Shown here piece by piece: positions 18,901 through 26,321 of a stretch of 64,000 nt of DNA (position 1 is the first letter of the stretch; each line of letters begins with the position of its first letter). The position numbers and the translations under genes are program-made. The notes beneath the pieces are model-generated. The model made no database searches, had not been told where the DNA came from, and was given only the letters and a program-made list of their open reading frames with translations. The DNA lies in the NCBI RefSeq assembly GCF_013337115.1, contig NZ_SGWE01000004.1:1374001-1438000 (forward strand), in the 5' to 3' direction. The DNA is from Deinococcus sp. JMULE3. Its GTDB lineage: Bacteria > Deinococcota > Deinococci > Deinococcales > Deinococcaceae.

Positions 18901-19135
18901 CGCCCGGCTGCTCGGCACGAAAACCTGGACGCCCCCGCAGCAGAAGTGGCTGCAGCGCCTCGCCGCGCAACTCAAAGCGAACGGGTACCTGGACCGTGAC
19001 CTGCTCGACCAGCCCACCAACCCAGTTCGCAAGGAACTGGGCGGATTCGACCGCCTCAGCACAGCTGTGTTCGGGGGAGCCCTTCCAACACTCCTCAGTG
19101 AATTCCAACAGCAAGTCTGGAGTTCTCAAGCATAA
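15908..19135 (+). CDS. hsdR: Type I restriction-modification system R (endonuclease/translocase) subunit
   Basis: This 1075-residue HsdR has an N-terminal helical DUF4145-like region (about 1-120) and a coiled segment (about 140-180). The PD-(D/E)XK nuclease motif follows near 245-265 (DYALFAG...VVEAKRKH), then a superfamily 2 motor with Walker A ATGTGKTKTA near 400, DEAH near 499, TATPA near 545 and motif VI LGRATRR. The C-terminal region is helical. It translocates DNA and cuts unmethylated DNA together with HsdM/HsdS. A GGAG site precedes the ATG. It is separated from hsdM by 4.6 kb of accessory genes, which is unusual. Confidence 0.95.
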   Translation: MPSSPPSNFEELSRVEPLLAQLGTLAERYAVQDPNTALLKLRQYGELLAQVIAARSGHLLEEDETQVARLARLQREGVLPREVWQLLTELRRAGNEANHAFTGEKQQALSHLKFGWIVGVWLIRTFHDATYTCGDFIDPPQREDAERLRTLLAEAEQARADAERRLKDAQAQAPKDTSGIATAANQAAARIHLSEEETRELIDAQLRAAGWEADSVQLRYAKGTRPTKGRNLAIAEWPIGEKERADYALFAGLTLVGVVEAKRKHKSVMSSLEQAARYSRHFNLASVPDLDYPHGPWGEFRVPFLFATNGRPYLAQLRTESGIWFRDARRTVNPSHPLPGWHSPQDLLALLSQDTAAADERLKSEPMEYELSLRPYQKTAIQAVEAGIAAGQRELLLAMATGTGKTKTAIALIYRLLKAGRFRRVLFLVDRETLGEQASNDFKTTRLEGTRTFAETFGLTALGDGDIDTDTNVHVTTVQGLVRRVTGDTPPAVGTYDLIVVDEAHRGYTLDRELADAELGWRNENEYVSKYRQVIEYFDAVKVALTATPALHTTEIFGKPVYAYTYRQAVLDGVLIDHEPPTLIETELSMTGIRFKRGEQIPTYTPGADEVVLFEAPDDVGLEIEDFNRRVIAKGFNRAVCTFLAEHLNPFGPDKTLVFCVNDRHADEVVDLLREALRAKYGELDDGAVMKITGASDQPLQLTRRFRNESSPAIAVTVDLLTTGVDVPAISTLVFLRRVSSRILFEQMLGRATRRCDEIDKTVFRIYDAVRAYEAIQDFITMPAVVQQPKRSFVSLGEDLQAAPTPEARALLRDELVAKLQRVKGRLTDAARDTFEGETGHKPEAFIQVLRQATPDEAAALITQHAPMLTLLDTGRTSGGQPIYISEHADQVMYVQSEFPGGRRAEDYLSAFEQLVQKNQDLLPALSTVLTRPADLTRTDLLDLKRQLDAQGFSEVNLQRAYANVKNVDAAASIIGFIRAAALNESPQPFDARVDAALARLLGTKTWTPPQQKWLQRLAAQLKANGYLDRDLLDQPTNPVRKELGGFDRLSTAVFGGALPTLLSEFQQQVWSSQA

Positions 19136-19284
19136 ATCTTGCAACTCCCACATTCATGCCTTGCATTCAGCCTCTCACGTCATGTAGTGACGCTCTGAGG
19201 AAAATCACACAGCGAATGTAGATGACTGGCCACTCATCCTCATTTGCACTAACGACATACACATAAGGCGACTAGGATTCACTC
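19136..19284. promoter_or_regulatory. Promoter region of the TPR gene
   Basis: A visibly AT-richer 150-bp spacer ends with TAGGAT at 19273-19278, 6 nt before the ATG at 19285, so the downstream gene probably has its own leaderless promoter. Confidence 0.5.
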
Positions 19285-20685
19285 ATGGATGAAGTCGGAT
19301 CAGAAACGTCCCCGAGTGCCGAACAGTTCCCCCCAGAAACCCCTCCTGCCCCACAGCAGAAGCCCCGTCGGCGCCTGAATCCCTGGCTGGCCGGTGCAGC
19401 CGCATTGCTGCTGGTTACGGGAGGGGCAGGTCTGGCCTACGCAACAGCAGGAGGTTGGCGCTCGCCCGCACCTGTCCTGGATCAATACTTCGACGCCGCA
19501 CGCGAAAAGAACCGGGCCGCACTGAAAGCCACCCTGGTTCCCCGCGCGCAGGAGCAACTGGCGCGTGTCGACCTGGACCGCATCCTGGAGGGTCTGCCCA
19601 ACTACGAGCGCCCCGTGGTGACCTACCGCATCGTGTATCCCGAAGGGGTCCAGCGGTACTTCACCCGCCACGCCACCGTGGTCTTCATGTACGACAGTGA
19701 CCGGAGCCGCAACATCCAGCAGGCCTACCAACCCATCCACCTTCAACTCAACCGCGGCCAGTGGGGCATTGTTCCGATTGGCCCCCTGGCCAGTGCCGCT
19801 GCTACACACGCATTGGAGATTCAGAAGGCACGGCAGGTCACCGGAGAACGCCCCACCATGGACCGGGCGGGCATCCAGAAGATCCGGGCGACCACACAGA
19901 AGCACGCTGGCGCCCTGAAGGCCCTGCTCGCCACAGCGCTGGCCTACGACGAGGAATTCACTGCGCAGAAACTGCAGCAGGGAGCACTGGACAACGCAGG
20001 CGTCATTGAAAGCCGCCTGACCCGATTCTCGCGCCTGAACGCGACGGAGGACCTGTTCATCCAGGCCAGCGCGCGCAGAGAGGGCGGTGACCTGCAGGGC
20101 GCCATGGCCTTACTGAAACAGGTCACCCAGAGCACGGCCGCCACAGCTGAGCAGAAAGCACGGGCCCGCGAGGAACTGTCGAACGTAGGCACGAGCCGCC
20201 TGTCCGAATTGCTCACCGAGTCCAACAATCTTTATCACCGCGCGGAATACCAGCAGGCCATCAGTAAGCTGCAGATGGTCCTCGACAGTGAGGACGCCAG
20301 CTACTCGCAACGGGCACAGGCGCAGAGTCTGATTGCCTACGCGTACCGCGACTACACGGATGCCCCCAACAACATGCAGCGGGCCATTGGTGCCGCGCGC
20401 GCCGCCACGTCCCTGGATAGCAGCGAAGCTGCGTACTGGTGTCAGCTCGGCGACCTGCTCCGTCAGTACGACGTCAATGAGGAAGCCAATACTGCTTTCC
20501 AGAAAGGCATCGAGGTCGCATGGGATCCAGAGACCAAGGCGAACTGCTACGTGTGGCAGGGCGTCAACTACCGCGCTCAGGGCGAGTATGAGATCGCCCG
20601 GTACGTCTGGGAAGCCGCACTGAATCTGGACCCGGCGAATGATGACGCCCGGCGATTCCTGGAAAGTTACAGCTTCAACTGGTAA
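19285..20685 (+). CDS. Membrane-anchored TPR-repeat protein (466 aa, unknown role)
   Basis: An N-terminal Pro-rich cytoplasmic tail of about 30 residues is followed by one transmembrane helix (WLAGAAALLLVTGGAGLAYA, about 34-54). An NTF2-like region comes next (PVLDQYFDAAREKNRAALKA onward), and then a long helical part. TPR-type units are visible near residues 310-345 (SNNLYHRAEYQQAISKLQ) and 370-460 (QGVNYRAQGEYEIARYVWEAAL). The bulk is predicted outside the cytoplasm. It stands between hsdR and an opposite-strand pair. No link to restriction is established; it may be independent cargo. Confidence 0.75.
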   Translation: MDEVGSETSPSAEQFPPETPPAPQQKPRRRLNPWLAGAAALLLVTGGAGLAYATAGGWRSPAPVLDQYFDAAREKNRAALKATLVPRAQEQLARVDLDRILEGLPNYERPVVTYRIVYPEGVQRYFTRHATVVFMYDSDRSRNIQQAYQPIHLQLNRGQWGIVPIGPLASAAATHALEIQKARQVTGERPTMDRAGIQKIRATTQKHAGALKALLATALAYDEEFTAQKLQQGALDNAGVIESRLTRFSRLNATEDLFIQASARREGGDLQGAMALLKQVTQSTAATAEQKARAREELSNVGTSRLSELLTESNNLYHRAEYQQAISKLQMVLDSEDASYSQRAQAQSLIAYAYRDYTDAPNNMQRAIGAARAATSLDSSEAAYWCQLGDLLRQYDVNEEANTAFQKGIEVAWDPETKANCYVWQGVNYRAQGEYEIARYVWEAALNLDPANDDARRFLESYSFNW

Positions 20686-20695
20686 TCAGTCCCAG

Positions 20696-20730
20696 ATGCG
20701 GCACCCGGCAATATCAACCGGGTGCCGCAT
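20696..20730. terminator. Bidirectional terminator
   Basis: ATGCGGCACCCGG pairs with CCGGGTGCCGCAT across a 9-nt loop between convergent genes; T-rich bases follow on the plus strand. Confidence 0.7.
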
Positions 20731-20791
20731 TCTGCCGGTGGGGGACTGCTGGAGGCATGTCGCGCCGGTCAGCCCCTCCCCACCAGCAGGG

Positions 20792-21901
20792 TTATTCCGC
20801 TTCGTTCAGCGCCTGAACAGCTTCCAGTGCGTAACCGACGTACTCGGCCATCTGTCCCGTGCGGAGGGCTTCCCGGTTCCCCCGGTAGTAGAGGTTCCGG
20901 AACTGGACGCTCATGCCGACCGCGTCACGGTCGCGGTCCTGACCGGGAACGTGCCAGATGAACTCCTCGTCCCCCATGCCGTGCGCCATGTACACGTCGA
21001 ATCCGTTTGACTTCCAGGGTTCCGAACCCACTGAGGGAATCACGCGGAAGGGCCAGGTGATCTGCCCCATATCCCACAGGGCGCGCTTCAACGCGAATTC
21101 ACGCACCTGATCATCCGCGAACGCCTGTGCCCGGAGCCGCTCGAAATGCTGCATGGCCGCCTGCACCAGCAGGACGTGAGGGTCGGCGTTCCGGTAAAGC
21201 TCGTGGAGTCCCACCGTCTGCAGATCAGCCAGTGTCCTCACGGTGAACCAGTCCAACGGCTCTATGATTCCGGCGATCCAGCTCTCCTGTCGGCCCGACG
21301 GCACATGAGGCAACGCGCACGAGTACGCACCGTCCCGTGACACCAGCAGCGCGAAAGGTTCATGTGCGGCGTGTTCCAGTTGCACCTGATGCTCGTACGG
21401 GAGTCGGCCCACCAGCGCACGCACCTGATCGATGTTCCCCTGAAGCCAGAAGCCGTCCCGACGCCGCCCGTCAGGCCACAGGTCGCAGTTCCGCCACACC
21501 CCACGGCATGCCATCCCCCCAGCAGGAAGATTCTGGAACCAGTGGTCGTAGGGTTTCGGGCCGCTCAGGAGGGCTTCTTCGATGGCCACGCGGAACGGGG
21601 GCGCGACATGAACGCCGGTCATCCACTGCCACTCCGGCTGCATGAAGTTCAACGCCGAGATGACGTCGCGCCCCGCCGGAACCAGCTTCGCGCCGTCATA
21701 CACAGGGATTTCGTCGTCAATCAGGTCCACCAGATTGCGGTGCACGAAGAAGAACTCTCCCCGTCCGTCCTGCGGGCCGAGGAGGGTGAGCGTGCCGCCC
21801 TCGCCACCGAGCACCACGGCCCGGATCAGATTGGCCCGGTTGGTCGTCCAGGTGTGATCCCGGTAGAGCCAGTTCCCGCCAGTCGGCCACGGGGCGCTCA
21901 A
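20792..21901 (-). CDS. Unknown protein, partner of the GIY-YIG-like gene (369 aa)
   Basis: A soluble Trp-rich protein (MSAPWPTGGNWLYRDHTW) with no signal peptide and no domain I recognise. The ATG overlaps the stop of the GIY-YIG-like gene by four bases, so the two are translationally coupled and probably act together. Its C-terminal 60 residues (core RDRDAVGMSVQFRNL...EAVQAL) are clearly similar to a decayed fragment at 28068-28313 downstream of hsdS (RERDAVRMSIRLRNQ...NVQAL). The family was therefore once present twice in this island. A role in defence is inferred only from location. Confidence 0.75.
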   Translation of the reverse strand: MSAPWPTGGNWLYRDHTWTTNRANLIRAVVLGGEGGTLTLLGPQDGRGEFFFVHRNLVDLIDDEIPVYDGAKLVPAGRDVISALNFMQPEWQWMTGVHVAPPFRVAIEEALLSGPKPYDHWFQNLPAGGMACRGVWRNCDLWPDGRRRDGFWLQGNIDQVRALVGRLPYEHQVQLEHAAHEPFALLVSRDGAYSCALPHVPSGRQESWIAGIIEPLDWFTVRTLADLQTVGLHELYRNADPHVLLVQAAMQHFERLRAQAFADDQVREFALKRALWDMGQITWPFRVIPSVGSEPWKSNGFDVYMAHGMGDEEFIWHVPGQDRDRDAVGMSVQFRNLYYRGNREALRTGQMAEYVGYALEAVQALNEAE

Positions 21902-22821
21902 GGAGCCACCGGTTCAGGCGCCTGGTACGGCTGCAAGGTGAGGTACGCCTCGGCGAGACCCCGGACGTCACTGCGCCACACCAGGAAAGGCGATCCGGCA
22001 GGTTGCTCCTGCTGCGCCCACCTGAACACGGCGGCCAGGAACGCCGTGGCAAAGGCACTCCCCTCACGAAGGTCCTGAGGGCGGGGCCGCTCATCGCTGC
22101 CCAGATTCCCGTTCTCCAGGTCCAGCAGTTCCGACAGAGAGGCGATCGTCAGGGACTCCGCCACGTTCAGGACGTCCCCATTGACCATTTCCTGCTCGTC
22201 CGGGAAGGCGAAGATCACGAACTCGGCGCCGGTGGACTTATGACTGCGGCCACGGGTCGCGAATTCGCGGGTCTGCCCCGCATAGTTCCGACCGTTGCGG
22301 CGCAGCAGGTACAGTCCGCGGCGAGCCTTGAGCACAGGATCACTCTCCACCTGCTTGCGCACCTCTGCGATCTCCCCCACCAGGACGGTCAGCGAGGGCA
22401 GGTGACTGCCCCGCGTGGAGAAGGTGTACTGGCCATCCTTGACCTTCCGGAGCAGACCCTGAAACGCCGTCAGTCGAATGACCGCATGATCGGCCGCCTC
22501 CAGGAACCGCCAGTTGTTCATGACCTTGGCGTCGGGCCTGAGCTTGCGGTCCACCGACAGGTAATGCACCGGCTGGTTGTCCTTCTTCTGCAACGCGGTC
22601 CCCTTGGTGCGCCGCTGAAGGTAGTCACTGACCGCCCCACCCCGGTACGGGGGGAGGCCCATGTCATGCCGCGCCTGTTGAACAGCCGCCTGGATGTCCT
22701 TCGGAGCGAACGGCTCTTCCTGATGACGGTAAGTCCATGCGGCACTGCGCAGGGCAGCCGTGAAATCGGGGCGGTCGGTGTGGTGCTTGGCAGGGCGAGT
22801 ACTGGTCACGGATGGCCTCAT
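21898..22821 (-). CDS. GIY-YIG-like nuclease domain protein (307 aa)
   Basis: Residues about 175-245 fit a GIY-YIG nuclease: GLYLLRRNGRNYAGQT gives the GLY and YAG elements, followed by basic ATRGRSHKS and by NVAESLTIASLSELL, which supplies the conserved Glu. The N-terminal half is basic and helical and could bind DNA. The C-terminal part (EGSAFATAFLAAVFRWAQQ) is helical. The start has no Shine-Dalgarno or TANNNT box close by. It overlaps the downstream unknown gene (ATGA). Nuclease activity is predicted, not shown; the YAG in place of YIG is a tolerated variant in the family. Confidence 0.7.
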   Translation of the reverse strand: MRPSVTSTRPAKHHTDRPDFTAALRSAAWTYRHQEEPFAPKDIQAAVQQARHDMGLPPYRGGAVSDYLQRRTKGTALQKKDNQPVHYLSVDRKLRPDAKVMNNWRFLEAADHAVIRLTAFQGLLRKVKDGQYTFSTRGSHLPSLTVLVGEIAEVRKQVESDPVLKARRGLYLLRRNGRNYAGQTREFATRGRSHKSTGAEFVIFAFPDEQEMVNGDVLNVAESLTIASLSELLDLENGNLGSDERPRPQDLREGSAFATAFLAAVFRWAQQEQPAGSPFLVWRSDVRGLAEAYLTLQPYQAPEPVAP

Positions 22822-22990
22822 TCAGTGATTCACGAGTGGGATTGAAGTTCTGAACGTCCAGGTGAGAGAAAATCTTCGACCCGCCGATCCTACCCGACCC
22901 TCACTTTCCGCGATGTTAAATATGAGGCAGCGCCCCGACGACCCTGTCCATGTTCACCACCCGCCGGACTTCGAGTGCGGCCGGTTTTCG

Positions 22991-23653
22991 TCAACCCAGC
23001 CCTTCCAGGAAGAACACCATGTCGAGCAGTTTCACCTGCGGGTACCGCCGACCCGTGAACGCCCCGGTCAGGAAGTCGCGGGTGTAGACCGGCTGCGCCA
23101 GCGCCCCCGCGTGCCGCGTGTGGAAGTCCCGCAGGTCCGACACCGCCCGCGCCGACAGGACACGCAGACCGGACCCCGCGCAGAAGTTCGTGTCGAACGC
23201 CGGGACGTTCCCGAACACCCCCAGCATGACCTTCGTGGACAGCGTCTGCGTCGCCTCCCGCGTGCCGCCCAGCGCCCGGCGGATCTGCTCCTCCAGCGCC
23301 AGGAGCCGCGCCCCGGCCTCCGGGGTGTAGTCCGGGACGTCCAGCGTCCACAGGTCATCCGGCGTGGCGGCGATCACCTCCAGCACCGGCACGAGGTGAC
23401 GCAGGCTGCGCTGCAACAACTCCGACGAGCCGCGCATCATGCCCCAACTGGCCAGGTAGAAGCCCAGGTGCAGGCAACCCAGCTCCAGGACCTCCGGGGA
23501 CGCCAGCCGCGCCGCCTCGCCCCGCTCCCGGAACGCCTGGAAGTGATTGAAGCAGTCATCGAACGACGACACCCGGTCCCGCTCCGCCGGGACAGGCACC
23601 TGAAAGTAAGCCCACAGGTGCTCCCGAATCCGGTCATCCGTCAGGTCACGCAT
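22991..23653 (-). CDS. Hypothetical protein next to hsdM (220 aa)
   Basis: A soluble, mostly helical protein starting MRDLTDDRIREHLWAYFQVP with no membrane segment. It contains two Cys-containing stretches (LELGCLHLGFYLASWG, TNFCAGSGL) and ends VKLLDMVFFLEGLG. I recognise no domain. TACGTT on the minus strand ends 5 nt before the ATG at 23653, so this start (not one 186 nt upstream) is likely and leaderless. It is divergent from hsdM, with 97 bp between starts, so the two may share a control region. Confidence 0.7.
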   Translation of the reverse strand: MRDLTDDRIREHLWAYFQVPVPAERDRVSSFDDCFNHFQAFRERGEAARLASPEVLELGCLHLGFYLASWGMMRGSSELLQRSLRHLVPVLEVIAATPDDLWTLDVPDYTPEAGARLLALEEQIRRALGGTREATQTLSTKVMLGVFGNVPAFDTNFCAGSGLRVLSARAVSDLRDFHTRHAGALAQPVYTRDFLTGAFTGRRYPQVKLLDMVFFLEGLG

Positions 23654-23750
23654 GCGCCAACGTACCCACCACCCACCCCGGACGCCGCCGCACCTGCGCC
23701 GCAGACCATCATCCGCGCGGCCCCCACGTGCGGCACAATCTGGGGTATTC

Positions 23751-25244
23751 ATGACCCGCACTGTCGACATCGTCCAGAAACTCTGGAACCTCTGCAATGA
23801 CCTACGTGACGACGGCGTCACGTTCCACCAGTACGTCACGGAACTGACTTACCTGCTGTTCCTGAAGATGGCCAAGGAAACCGGGCAGGAAGAAGGCCGC
23901 GACGGCGGCATCAACATCCCCCCGCCCAACCGCTGGGACACCCTGAAGGCCGCCTCCGCACCCGACCGGCTGGACCACTACCGGCAGACGCTGCTGGACC
24001 TCGGCAAGAGCCCCGCGCCCCTCGTGCGGATGATCTACGCCGACGCCAGCTCCTTCATCCGCAAACCCGCCACCCTGAGCAAACTCGTGACGGACATCGA
24101 CGCGCTCGACTGGTACTCCGCGAAGGAGGAAGGGCTGGGCGACCTGTACGAAGGGCTGCTCGCCAAGAACGCCAACGAGAAGAAGAGCGGCGCCGGGCAG
24201 TACTTCACACCCCGACCGCTGATCGACAGCATCGTCACCGTGATGAACCCCACCAGCGACGACATCATCCAGGACCCCGCCGCAGGCACCGGCGGCTTCC
24301 TGATCGCCGCGCACCACCACATCACCACCCACGAAGACGAGTACTCCTGGCCCGAAACGAAGCAGCGGGCGTACTACGAGAACGCCTTCCACGGCATGGA
24401 ACTCGTGCCGGACACGCAACGCCTCGCGCTGATGAACCTGATGCTGCACGGTCTGGCCAACGACCCCGAACGCAGCGGCATCCGCCTGGGCGACACCCTG
24501 AGCAGCGACCACCAGAAACTCCCCAGAGCCACCCTGATCCTCAGTAACCCCCCGTTCGGCACGAAGAAGGGCGGCGGCACCCCCACCCGCGACGACCTGA
24601 CCTTCGTCACCAGCAACAAGCAGTTCGCGTTCCTGCAACACATCTACCGCGCCCTGAAAACCCACGGCCGCGCCGCCGTCATCCTCCCCGACAACGTCCT
24701 GTTCGAGAGCGGCATCGGCAAGCAGATCCGCGCCGACCTGATGGACAAATGCACCCTGCACACCATCCTGCGCCTCCCCACCGGGATCTTCTACGCGCAG
24801 GGCGTGAAAACCAACGTCCTGTTCTTCACACGCGGCGCGACCGACAGGGGCAACACCAAGGAAGTCTGGGTGTACGACCTGCGCGCCAACATGCCGCAGT
24901 TCGGCAAACGCACCCCGTTTACCCGCGAGTACTTCACCGAATTCGAAACCGCCTTCGGCCCCGACCCCTACGGCAGCCCCGACGCCCTGGCCGCCCGCGT
25001 GGACACCGGCCCTGAGGGACGCTTCCGCCGCTTCACCCGCGAACAGATCGCCGAGCGCGGTGACAGCCTGGACATCAGCTGGCTGAAGGACGACAGCGCC
25101 GAGCAGGGCGACCTGCCCGAACCCGCCCAGCTGGCCGAGGAAGCCCTGACGGAACTCGCCGGCGCGATGGAAGAACTCCGCGCCATCCTCCTCGAACTGG
25201 GCGAGGACCAGCAGGCCCTTGAGGAAGCCGGAGTGCTCAGTTGA
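23751..25244 (+). CDS. hsdM: Type I restriction-modification system M (N6-adenine methyltransferase) subunit
   Basis: The 497-residue HsdM has the N-terminal helical HsdM_N domain (MTRTVDIVQKLWNLCNDLR; TYLLFLKMAKE) and an N6-adenine methylase core. SAM motif I is DPAAGTGGFLI near 175 and the catalytic motif IV is NPPFGTKKG near 266. It modifies adenine in the sequence chosen by HsdS. The end of the gene (ELGEDQQALEEAGVLS) overlaps the TTG start of the yhcG-like gene. A copy of this same tail occurs again directly before hsdS. Confidence 0.95.
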   Translation: MTRTVDIVQKLWNLCNDLRDDGVTFHQYVTELTYLLFLKMAKETGQEEGRDGGINIPPPNRWDTLKAASAPDRLDHYRQTLLDLGKSPAPLVRMIYADASSFIRKPATLSKLVTDIDALDWYSAKEEGLGDLYEGLLAKNANEKKSGAGQYFTPRPLIDSIVTVMNPTSDDIIQDPAAGTGGFLIAAHHHITTHEDEYSWPETKQRAYYENAFHGMELVPDTQRLALMNLMLHGLANDPERSGIRLGDTLSSDHQKLPRATLILSNPPFGTKKGGGTPTRDDLTFVTSNKQFAFLQHIYRALKTHGRAAVILPDNVLFESGIGKQIRADLMDKCTLHTILRLPTGIFYAQGVKTNVLFFTRGATDRGNTKEVWVYDLRANMPQFGKRTPFTREYFTEFETAFGPDPYGSPDALAARVDTGPEGRFRRFTREQIAERGDSLDISWLKDDSAEQGDLPEPAQLAEEALTELAGAMEELRAILLELGEDQQALEEAGVLS

Positions 25245-26242
25245 ACGACACCCCACCCGACTTCACGCCCATCCTGACCCTGATCCGCGACGCCCAGGGC
25301 CGCGCCCTGCAACGCGTCAACCGCGAACTGATCGACCTGTACTGGCAGATCGGCGCGTACCTGCACGCCCGCATCCAGGCAGACGGCTGGGGACGCGGCA
25401 CCGTCCGGCAACTCGCCGACTGGCTCGCCCAGGAACACCCGCAGGCACGCGGGTTCTCCGCATCGAACCTGTGGCGCATGGGGCAGTTCTACGACACGTA
25501 CCGGGGCAATCCAAAACTCGCAACACTGTTGCGAGAACTGGGCTGGTCCCACCACATGACCATCATCGGCCGCGCGCAGAGCGAACAGGAACGCGAATTC
25601 TACCTTCAGGCCGCCACGCAGGGCCACTGGACCCACCGGGAACTCCTGCGCCAGCTGGACGGCGGCCTCTACCAACGCACCCTGGCCAACCCCGCCCAGC
25701 TGAGCCCCGCCCTGCACCACCAGCATCCCACCGCCCCGCCCCTGTTCCGCGACAGTTACCTGCTGGACTTCCTGAACCTCCCACCCGCCCACAGCGAACA
25801 CGACCTGCGGCGCGGCCTGGTCACGCACCTGAAACACTTCCTGATGGAGCTCGGCCCGGACTTCACGTTCGTGGCCGAGGAGTACCGCGTGCAGGTCGGC
25901 ACGCAGGACTTCTTCATCGACCTGCTGCTGTACCACCGGGGCCTTCAGGCGCTGGTGGCGTTCGAACTGAAAATCACGCACTTCACGCCCGCCATGCTGG
26001 GCCAGCTGGACTTCTACCTGGAAGCCCTGGACCGCGACCACCGTAAACCGCACGAGAACCCCAGCATCGGCGTGCTGCTGTGCCGCAGCGCGGACGAGCA
26101 GGTGGTCGAGTACGCCCTGGCCCGCAGCGCCAGCCCCGCCCTGGTCGCCCGGTACCTGACCGCCCTGCCGGACAAGGCCCTGCTGCAAGCCAAACTGAAC
26201 GAGTTCTACACCTTGGAAGAAGGAATGAAAGATGACGAGTGA
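25241..26242 (+). CDS. YhcG/DUF1016-type protein with PD-(D/E)XK nuclease domain
   Basis: The 333-residue protein has an N-terminal DUF1016 helical domain (LIDLYWQIGAYLHARIQADG; FSASNLWRMGQFYDTY) and a C-terminal PD-(D/E)XK domain. The nuclease residues are Asp in FFIDLLLYHR near 226 and ELK in VAFELKITHF near 244, then QLDFYLEALD. It starts with TTG inside the hsdM stop (TTGA). Family members are widespread in R-M loci and were annotated as putative nucleases; their task is not settled. Here it interrupts the usual hsdM-hsdS pair. Confidence 0.9.
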   Translation: MNDTPPDFTPILTLIRDAQGRALQRVNRELIDLYWQIGAYLHARIQADGWGRGTVRQLADWLAQEHPQARGFSASNLWRMGQFYDTYRGNPKLATLLRELGWSHHMTIIGRAQSEQEREFYLQAATQGHWTHRELLRQLDGGLYQRTLANPAQLSPALHHQHPTAPPLFRDSYLLDFLNLPPAHSEHDLRRGLVTHLKHFLMELGPDFTFVAEEYRVQVGTQDFFIDLLLYHRGLQALVAFELKITHFTPAMLGQLDFYLEALDRDHRKPHENPSIGVLLCRSADEQVVEYALARSASPALVARYLTALPDKALLQAKLNEFYTLEEGMKDDE

Positions 26243-26270
26243 CCTGAGAGGATGCAAAGCGAACACGCCC

Positions 26271-26321
26271 GAATTAGGCGAAGGCCAGCAGGCACTGCAA
26301 GAGGCTGGGGTGCTGGTGTGA
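26271..26321 (+). pseudogene. Duplicated hsdM 3' tail in front of hsdS
   Basis: In the frame ending at the TGA of 26319-26321 the sequence reads ELGEGQQALQEAGVLV, matching the real hsdM tail ELGEDQQALEEAGVLS at 25197-25244. The stop overlaps the hsdS GTG start exactly as an hsdM stop would. It marks where hsdM and hsdS used to join before the yhcG-like gene came in. Confidence 0.85.
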
